Assembly (NCBI RefSeq): GCF_937468385.1
Contig: NZ_CALBWS010000002.1
Span: 1-64,000 of the forward strand
Source: Neobacillus rhizosphaerae
GTDB lineage: Bacteria > Bacillota > Bacilli > Bacillales > Cytobacillaceae
Length of the DNA: 64,000 bases
Direction: 5' to 3'
In this document: piece after piece, positions 59,566 through 64,000 of the stretch
Layout of the letters: every line of letters begins with the position of its first letter
Position numbering within the stretch: the first letter of the stretch is position 1
The notes under the pieces: generated by a model
The model's database searches: none
What the model was told of the DNA's origin: nothing
What the model saw: only the letters and a program-made list of their open reading frames with translations
Program-made: the position numbers and the translations under genes

Positions 59566-59925
59566 CTAGAAATTCTCCTCAACTTTTGTAACCATTTCAT
59601 TACCATAATTACTATTACCTTTAATATTGGTAATTAGATATTCTAATTCCTCATGAAAACTTATTAGTTCTATCGACTCTTCTCTAAATGTCAATAAAAC
59701 AGGTATGTTTTGTTCCAGTGCGGACTTTAGGAATGGCCAGATTTGTTCAGGGAAAACGATATATGTATAATCTTCTTGATTCTCCATTAAGTAAATAAAG
59801 GAGAATTGTACAGAATCAACAAGCATCTGCTCGGCAGGAACCAACCCATTAACGGGTTCCTTGGTTTCTAAAAATAGCTTGTTTTCTGTTGTACTTGCCT
59901 TTTGAATGGTTATTCTTTTCTTCAT
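59566..59925 (-). CDS. yjbL: YjbL, UPF0738 protein
   Basis: 119 residues, soluble. LETKEPVNGLVPAEQMLVDSVQFSFIYLME and YIVFPEQIWPFLKSALEQNIPVLLTF match the UPF0738/YjbL family. No catalytic motif is known. It is 27 nt upstream of relQ on the same strand and divergent from yjbK, as in B. subtilis. Confidence 0.87.
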   Translation of the reverse strand: MKKRITIQKASTTENKLFLETKEPVNGLVPAEQMLVDSVQFSFIYLMENQEDYTYIVFPEQIWPFLKSALEQNIPVLLTFREESIELISFHEELEYLITNIKGNSNYGNEMVTKVEENF

Positions 59926-60052
59926 CTTTTTACCTCCATCTTTAACCCCCTTATTTTAGCATATTTCATCCATTTCACCCAAGGATTGCAGTTTAAGTTA
60001 AACATGGGATAATGATAATAAAATGATTTCTCCACTGGAAGGACGGTAAGTA

Positions 60053-60646
60053 ATGTCACAACATATCGAAATTGAATTTAAAAACATGCTCACGAAAGAG
60101 GAATATGAAAGGTTTTTAATGGAATTTAAAATAGATGAACACCAAATCTTCAGTCAAGAAAACCACTATTTTGACACCTCAGATTTCAATTTAAAACAGC
60201 ATGATTCGGCCTTACGCATCCGTGAAAAAGGAGGGGTTTACGAGATGACCTTAAAGCAGCCCGCAGCAGTAGGGCTGCTCGAAACGAATCAAGCCCTAAG
60301 TAAGGAAGAGGCTGGTCTAGCTATTCATACCGGTAAACTCCCTGCCGGCATCATCCAAAACTTATTAGAAAAAAAGGATATTCCTTTTTCAAGCATCGAG
60401 TATTTCGGTTCTTTGCTAACGAAAAGGGTGGAAATAACCTACAAGCAAGGATTGCTCGTACTCGATTATAGTTCTTATCTTAATACTGATGATTATGAAG
60501 TAGAATATGAAGTTGAAAACTATCAGGAAGGGCTGCAGTCGTTCCAGGCACTTCTAGCCCAATTTACAATTCCTTTTCGACATACTGAAAACAAAATTCG
60601 TCGCTTTTATAATCAAAAATTTAAACTGCGAGACCAAAACGGATGA
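60053..60646 (+). CDS. yjbK: YjbK, CYTH-domain protein
   Basis: 197 residues with the CYTH signature E6-x-E8-x-K10 near the N-terminus and alternating charged strands (HYFDTSDFNLKQHDSALRIREK, YEMTLKQP). The CYTH tunnel binds triphosphates; family members include thiamine triphosphatases and inorganic triphosphatases. GGAAGGA precedes the ATG. Divergent from yjbL. Confidence 0.88.
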   Translation: MSQHIEIEFKNMLTKEEYERFLMEFKIDEHQIFSQENHYFDTSDFNLKQHDSALRIREKGGVYEMTLKQPAAVGLLETNQALSKEEAGLAIHTGKLPAGIIQNLLEKKDIPFSSIEYFGSLLTKRVEITYKQGLLVLDYSSYLNTDDYEVEYEVENYQEGLQSFQALLAQFTIPFRHTENKIRRFYNQKFKLRDQNG

Positions 60647-60908
60647 TTGACAACTTCAGGCAGAACGGATTTATTTCCAGCCGACAATTTCCTCTTGATT
60701 TTACAAAGAAAAGCACAAGGACGCCTGGAGCTGGACATTTCTCGAAGTCCAATGTTATAAATTCTTATATTATAAGAATAGGCACTATTGTGTACATTAA
60801 TAATGTCTAAATAGGTGGTAATTCATTTTTTCAAAGCAATTAATTTGTGATATGAAATAGGCATTGTTAAAATTAGAGATACGAAAGACATGAAGAGGAG
60901 TTGTCAAC
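60647..60908. other. Intergenic region with a degenerate Bacillus-type repeat
   Basis: No gene. The stretch around 60708-60785 (AAGCACAAGGACGCCTGGAG, CTGGACATTTCTCGAAGTCC, ATGTTATAAATTCTTAT) looks like worn copies of short intergenic repeats common in Bacillaceae. The remainder is the yjbI promoter side. Confidence 0.35.
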
Positions 60909-61319
60909 ATGATTGAGAAAAAACTTACACCATTTGAGGCCATTGGTGAAGATAGATTACACCAGCTTGTCGATACCTTTTATGGCCTTGTTGGACAACA
61001 TCCTGATCTCGCTCCCATATTCCCGAATCAATTCACAGAAATTGCTCGGAAACAAAAGCAATTCTTAACTCAATATTTAGGCGGTCCGTCCATTTATACA
61101 GAAGAGCATGGTCATCCAATGATGCGAGCACGCCATTTACCTTTTCCGGTAACGCCAACCCGGGCAAAGGCATGGTTATCATGCATGAAACAAGCAATGG
61201 ATAAGATCGAACTGCAGGGGCCGTTAAGAGAAGAATTTTTCTCAAGACTTTACCTTACAGCGCAACACATGATCAACACGCCTGATGGCGATGAATTGCA
61301 AGGTGAAAATCGTGAATAA
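60909..61319 (+). CDS. yjbI: YjbI, truncated haemoglobin
   Basis: 136 residues, group II (HbO-type) truncated haemoglobin. The proximal heme His is probably in [11 protein letters not shown], and Trp/Tyr positions ([23 protein letters not shown]) match the group. It binds oxygen or NO. GAAGAGGAG precedes the ATG. It overlaps the start of spxH, the conserved yjbI-yjbH pair. Confidence 0.92.
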   Translation: MIEKKLTPFEAIGEDRLHQLVDTFYGLVGQHPDLAPIFPNQFTEIARKQKQFLTQYLGGPSIYTEEHGHPMMRARHLPFPVTPTRAKAWLSCMKQAMDKIELQGPLREEFFSRLYLTAQHMINTPDGDELQGENRE

Positions 61320-62181
61320 TTCTAACCTATCAGGGTCGAAGCAACGCTGTAGTGGCAATGATAAAAAGTCCATTGAAATATATCTGTTTATTGATCCTTT
61401 ATGCCCTGAATGTTGGGCGCTTGAACCGATACTTAAAAAACTGCAAATTGAATACGGTCGGTACTTTGCTCTTAAACATGTAATAAGTGGACGGTTGGCA
61501 AATTTAAATTTGAGTAAAAAAAAGAATTATGAAAATATCGCTCAAATTTGGGAGAAAACTGCAAGCAGATCGGGAATGTCCTGCGATGGCAACCTTTGGT
61601 TGGAGAATCCTGTAGATACTCCATATACCGCATCGATTGCCCTCAAAGCGGCTGAATTGCAAGGAAGACGAGCTGGACTCCGCTTTCTTCGTAGAATTCA
61701 AGAGGTGTTGTTTTTAGAAAAACAGAATATTTCTAATCTGGAAGTGTTAAAGGATTGTGCTAGCAGTTCAGGATTGGATGTAGAAGAATTCATGATTGAT
61801 ATCCATTCTGAAAGTGCTGCCAAAGCTTTTCAGTGCGATTTGAAAATAACCGCTGAAATGGATGTTAATGAAATTCCTACTCTCGTATTTTTTAATGAAA
61901 ATTCGGAGGATGAGGGTATCAAAATTACTGGTTCCTATCCATATGAGGTATATGTCCAAATATTAGAGGAAATGCTTTCTGAAAAACCGGTGGTATCTCC
62001 CCCGCCTTCATTAGAGACGTTTATGAAGTTTTTCAAATTTGTTGCATCCAAGGAAATTGCCGTTGTTTATAATATGTCGATTTCTCAAATTGAACTGGAA
62101 ATGAAAAAACTGCTTTTAAAACAGGTGGTTGAACAGATACCGGCGAAATACGGAACATTTTGGCGATATATTGATGACTAG
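61312..62181 (+). CDS. spxH: SpxH (YjbH), adaptor for Spx degradation
   Basis: About 289 residues with a DsbA-like fold and the motif CPEC ([16 protein letters not shown]). In Bacillus this protein presents the stress regulator Spx to ClpXP. I use the GTG at 61312, six bases behind AAGGTG, overlapping yjbI by 8 nt; the frame also offers an ATG at 61285. A hairpin (GACAAATGC/GCATTTGTC, 62181-62215) follows directly. Confidence 0.92.
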   Translation: MNNSNLSGSKQRCSGNDKKSIEIYLFIDPLCPECWALEPILKKLQIEYGRYFALKHVISGRLANLNLSKKKNYENIAQIWEKTASRSGMSCDGNLWLENPVDTPYTASIALKAAELQGRRAGLRFLRRIQEVLFLEKQNISNLEVLKDCASSSGLDVEEFMIDIHSESAAKAFQCDLKITAEMDVNEIPTLVFFNENSEDEGIKITGSYPYEVYVQILEEMLSEKPVVSPPPSLETFMKFFKFVASKEIAVVYNMSISQIELEMKKLLLKQVVEQIPAKYGTFWRYIDD

Positions 62182-62220
62182 ACAAATGCTGACGCAATGC
62201 GATTCGGCATTTGTCTTTCT
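62181..62220 (+). terminator. Terminator of yjbI-spxH
   Basis: GACAAATGC (62181-62189) pairs with GCATTTGTC (62207-62215), followed by TTTCTTTAT. Confidence 0.7.
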
Positions 62221-62243
62221 TTATGAATGTTATCGTAAAAATG

Positions 62244-62285
62244 AAAATGCCTTGCAGTTATCATGGCTGCAAGGCATTTTTCTAT
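62244..62285. terminator. Second strong hairpin
   Basis: AAAATGCCTTGCAG pairs perfectly with CTGCAAGGCATTTT, followed by TTCT. It lies 30 nt after the first terminator. The DNA from 62286 to 62497 shows no gene. Confidence 0.75.
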
Positions 62286-62497
62286 TAATACGAACAAAGG
62301 GGATGGGAGAAATTTTTCACGATCAAACAAAGGGGTATATGTTTGTAGTGATCAACTTCATGAATATAATATAGCATGTGTTCGAAGATGATGACAATAA
62401 GTTTGTGCTTTATTTCACATTATTGTCATAAAATCATAAATTCACGAAATGGACAATAGACATAGTAGTAATCATCCTTATAAAGGTGGAATTTACT

Positions 62498-62671
62498 GTG
62501 GGCAAAACTCCTTTTATCATTATGATTCTCTTTATTCTGTTTGCCTTTTTTCTTCATTTACTTGCCTTATTGAAGATATTCCCACTATTAATCAGTGTGC
62601 CAACTTTGTTTATTTCCATTTTAATCTTCCTCTTTTATCTTAATAACCGAAACCGATTTAAAGGATTTTAA
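62498..62671 (+). CDS. Small membrane protein
   Basis: 57 residues, almost all hydrophobic: two closely packed membrane helices (about 5-27 and 30-48), then a basic tail NNRNRFKGF. The GTG start at 62498 is 8 nt behind AAAGGTGG, and a terminator follows at once, which supports a real gene. No family recognised. Confidence 0.6.
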   Translation: MGKTPFIIMILFILFAFFLHLLALLKIFPLLISVPTLFISILIFLFYLNNRNRFKGF

Positions 62672-62707
62672 AAGGGACAGCTGCCTAGTTGGCGCCGTCC
62701 CTTTTTC
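62671..62707. terminator. Terminator between the small membrane gene and pepF
   Basis: AAAGGGAC pairs with GTCCCTTT, followed by TT. It can serve both convergent genes. Confidence 0.75.
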
Positions 62708-62758
62708 CTACTTTCCTAGATCAGCGCCTAGAGGTCAATGCGCTAATGCTATTTGTGC

Positions 62759-64000
62759 TTATGATAACAATTGTTCTAATTCGTTTAGTTTCTCTTCGAA
62801 TACCTTACAAGCATCCTTAATTGGATCGGCACTTGTCATGTCAACGCCCGCTTTCTTAAGCACTTCAATTGGATAATCTGAGCTTCCGGCGCTGAGGAAA
62901 TCAATATAACGCTTAACCGCTGGCTCGCCTTCTTCTAAAATCTGTTTGCTTAGCGCAGTGGCTGCACTGAAGCCCGTCGCGTATTGGTATACATAATAAT
63001 TGTAATAGAAATGAGGAATTCTTGCCCATTCTAAGCCGATTTCCTCATCAATCACAATATCTTCTTCACCAAAATACTTTTTATTTAAAGCATAGTAGCT
63101 TTCTGTTAACGCATCTGCCGTTAATGCTTCGTTATTTTGTGCTTTTTGGTGGATTAAGTGTTCAAACTCAGCAAACATAGTTTGACGGAATACAGTGCCC
63201 CTAAAACCTTCTAAATAATGATTCAACAAGTATATCCGCTTTTGTTCGTCATCAATCGTTTTTAATAGATGATCATTTAGTAATGCTTCATTACAGGTGG
63301 AAGCCACTTCAGCAACGAAAATCGAATAGTTTCCATACGGATAAGGCTGTGATTTCCGTGTATAGTAGCTATGCACGGAATGACCAAATTCATGGGCTAA
63401 TGTGAATAAATCATTCACATTTGCCTGCCAGTTCATCAGGATATATGGATGCGTACCGTATGCACCGGAAGAATATGCACCGCTCCGCTTTCCTTTATTT
63501 TCATGAACATCGACCCAGCGGTTTTCAAAACCATCTTTTAAAATCTTCGAATACTCCTCACCTAACGGGGCTAACCCATTGATGACTAGCTCTTTCGCCT
63601 CTTCGTATTTTATTTCCATCTTTACATCTTTTACAAGCGGTGTATACAAATCATACATATGAAGTTCATCAAGGCCCAGCACTTTTTTCCGAAGCTTCAC
63701 ATAGCGATGTAATAAAGGAAGGTTTTCCGTAATCGTATTTACAAGGTTTTCATACACACTCTCGGGAATATTATTGGCAGAAAGGGCTGCATTCCTTGCT
63801 GAATCATATTTTCTTACTCTTGCATTAAAATTGTCCTTTTTCACATTGCCACTTAATGTGCTTGAGAATGTATTTTTAAAACCACCATACGTTTTATATA
63901 CCGCTTTAAAGGCATCCCGCCTTACACGTGGGTCTTCACTTTCCAAGAAGCGGATATAACGACCATGGGTAATTTCAACTTCTTGCCCGTTCCCATCTTT
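62759..64000 (-). CDS. pepF: Oligoendopeptidase F, C-terminal part (cut by window edge)
   Basis: 414 codons are visible. The frame is still open at base 64000, so the N-terminal part lies outside. The M3 family zinc site is LAHEFGHSVHSYY (HExxH), and GLEWARIPHFYYNYYVYQYATGFSAA is the conserved region that helps bind substrate. It digests short peptides in the cytoplasm. In B. subtilis yjbG (pepF) is next to yjbH, fitting the local gene order. Confidence 0.93.
   Translation of the reverse strand, partial: KDGNGQEVEITHGRYIRFLESEDPRVRRDAFKAVYKTYGGFKNTFSSTLSGNVKKDNFNARVRKYDSARNAALSANNIPESVYENLVNTITENLPLLHRYVKLRKKVLGLDELHMYDLYTPLVKDVKMEIKYEEAKELVINGLAPLGEEYSKILKDGFENRWVDVHENKGKRSGAYSSGAYGTHPYILMNWQANVNDLFTLAHEFGHSVHSYYTRKSQPYPYGNYSIFVAEVASTCNEALLNDHLLKTIDDEQKRIYLLNHYLEGFRGTVFRQTMFAEFEHLIHQKAQNNEALTADALTESYYALNKKYFGEEDIVIDEEIGLEWARIPHFYYNYYVYQYATGFSAATALSKQILEEGEPAVKRYIDFLSAGSSDYPIEVLKKAGVDMTSADPIKDACKVFEEKLNELEQLLS

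Noticed and set aside
62449-62643. Alternative frame overlapping the small membrane protein
   Set aside because: The GTG-started frame at 62498 has a good binding site and ends directly at a terminator, while this one has neither.

Overview
The window looks like chromosomal DNA of a low-GC, endospore-forming Bacillaceae bacterium related to Bacillus/Neobacillus. The species cannot be fixed from this stretch. The evidence is extensive gene order shared with the Bacillus subtilis yjb/yjc region, spore genes (cotO, cotY/cotZ type, spoVIF, spoVAC-D-Eb, a YjcZ peptide), a class IV polyhydroxyalkanoate synthase locus, a FapR operator at fabI and a sigma-W promoter at a yknWXYZ operon. No prophage, integrase, intact insertion sequence, rRNA operon or CRISPR array is visible.

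Layout. 0-6.6 kb: a secreted cadherin-like repeat protein, a CoxG-like protein, YczE, a papain-like protein, then the copper operon ycnK-ycnJ-ycnI. 7-15.6 kb: a YcgL-type nucleotidyltransferase, then one long minus-strand operon encoding a TVP38/VTT membrane protein, an LPG-synthase-TM protein, a GrdB/PrdB-type selenoprotein with an in-frame UGA, a small membrane protein, a YnjBCD-like ABC importer and a CDP-alcohol phosphatidyltransferase. 16-20.5 kb: an IDEAL-domain protein, a hydrolase, a Bcr/CflA exporter and desK-desR. 21-30.2 kb: the polyester (PHA) locus with phasin, PhaC, PhaR, an interrupted PhaR-like gene, a PhaB-like reductase, two duplicated hydrolases, a third hydrolase, an acyl-CoA ligase and a decayed copy of that ligase. 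30.5-38.3 kb: YitT, UbiB-type kinase, trpB, yknWXYZ. 38.4-44.9 kb: a broken acetyltransferase, an aldo/keto reductase, an alkylation-repair cluster (adaA, adaB, PF09859 oxygenase, alkA, nth-like) and ywnA-ywnB. 45-64 kb: tRNA-Val, then the conserved yjc/yjb block down to yjbI, spxH and the end of pepF.

The standout is the selenoprotein at 12.7-13.5 kb. Two reading frames that look separate are one gene: the UGA lies exactly where the GrdB/PrdB family has selenocysteine in a U-x-x-C motif. A perfect 8-bp hairpin with a GUG loop begins 10 nt after it, placing the loop 18 nt away as in bacterial SECIS elements. Its operon resembles the Escherichia coli ydjXYZ-ynjABCDEF group, so it may define a selenium- or thiol-linked membrane transport system of unknown substrate.

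Other unexplained structure includes a dispersed palindrome family (core GGTGTCAGGCACC), two diverged copies of a roughly 110-nt structured element at 28.4 and 58.8 kb, a shared box upstream of adaA and the PF09859 oxygenase, three tandem TAACAACAT repeats before ycnK, twin palindromic operators at ywnA/ywnB, and gene remnants (acyl-CoA ligase, GNAT acetyltransferase, yjbQ). All functional names rest on reading the sequence and knowledge of the families; no searches were run.
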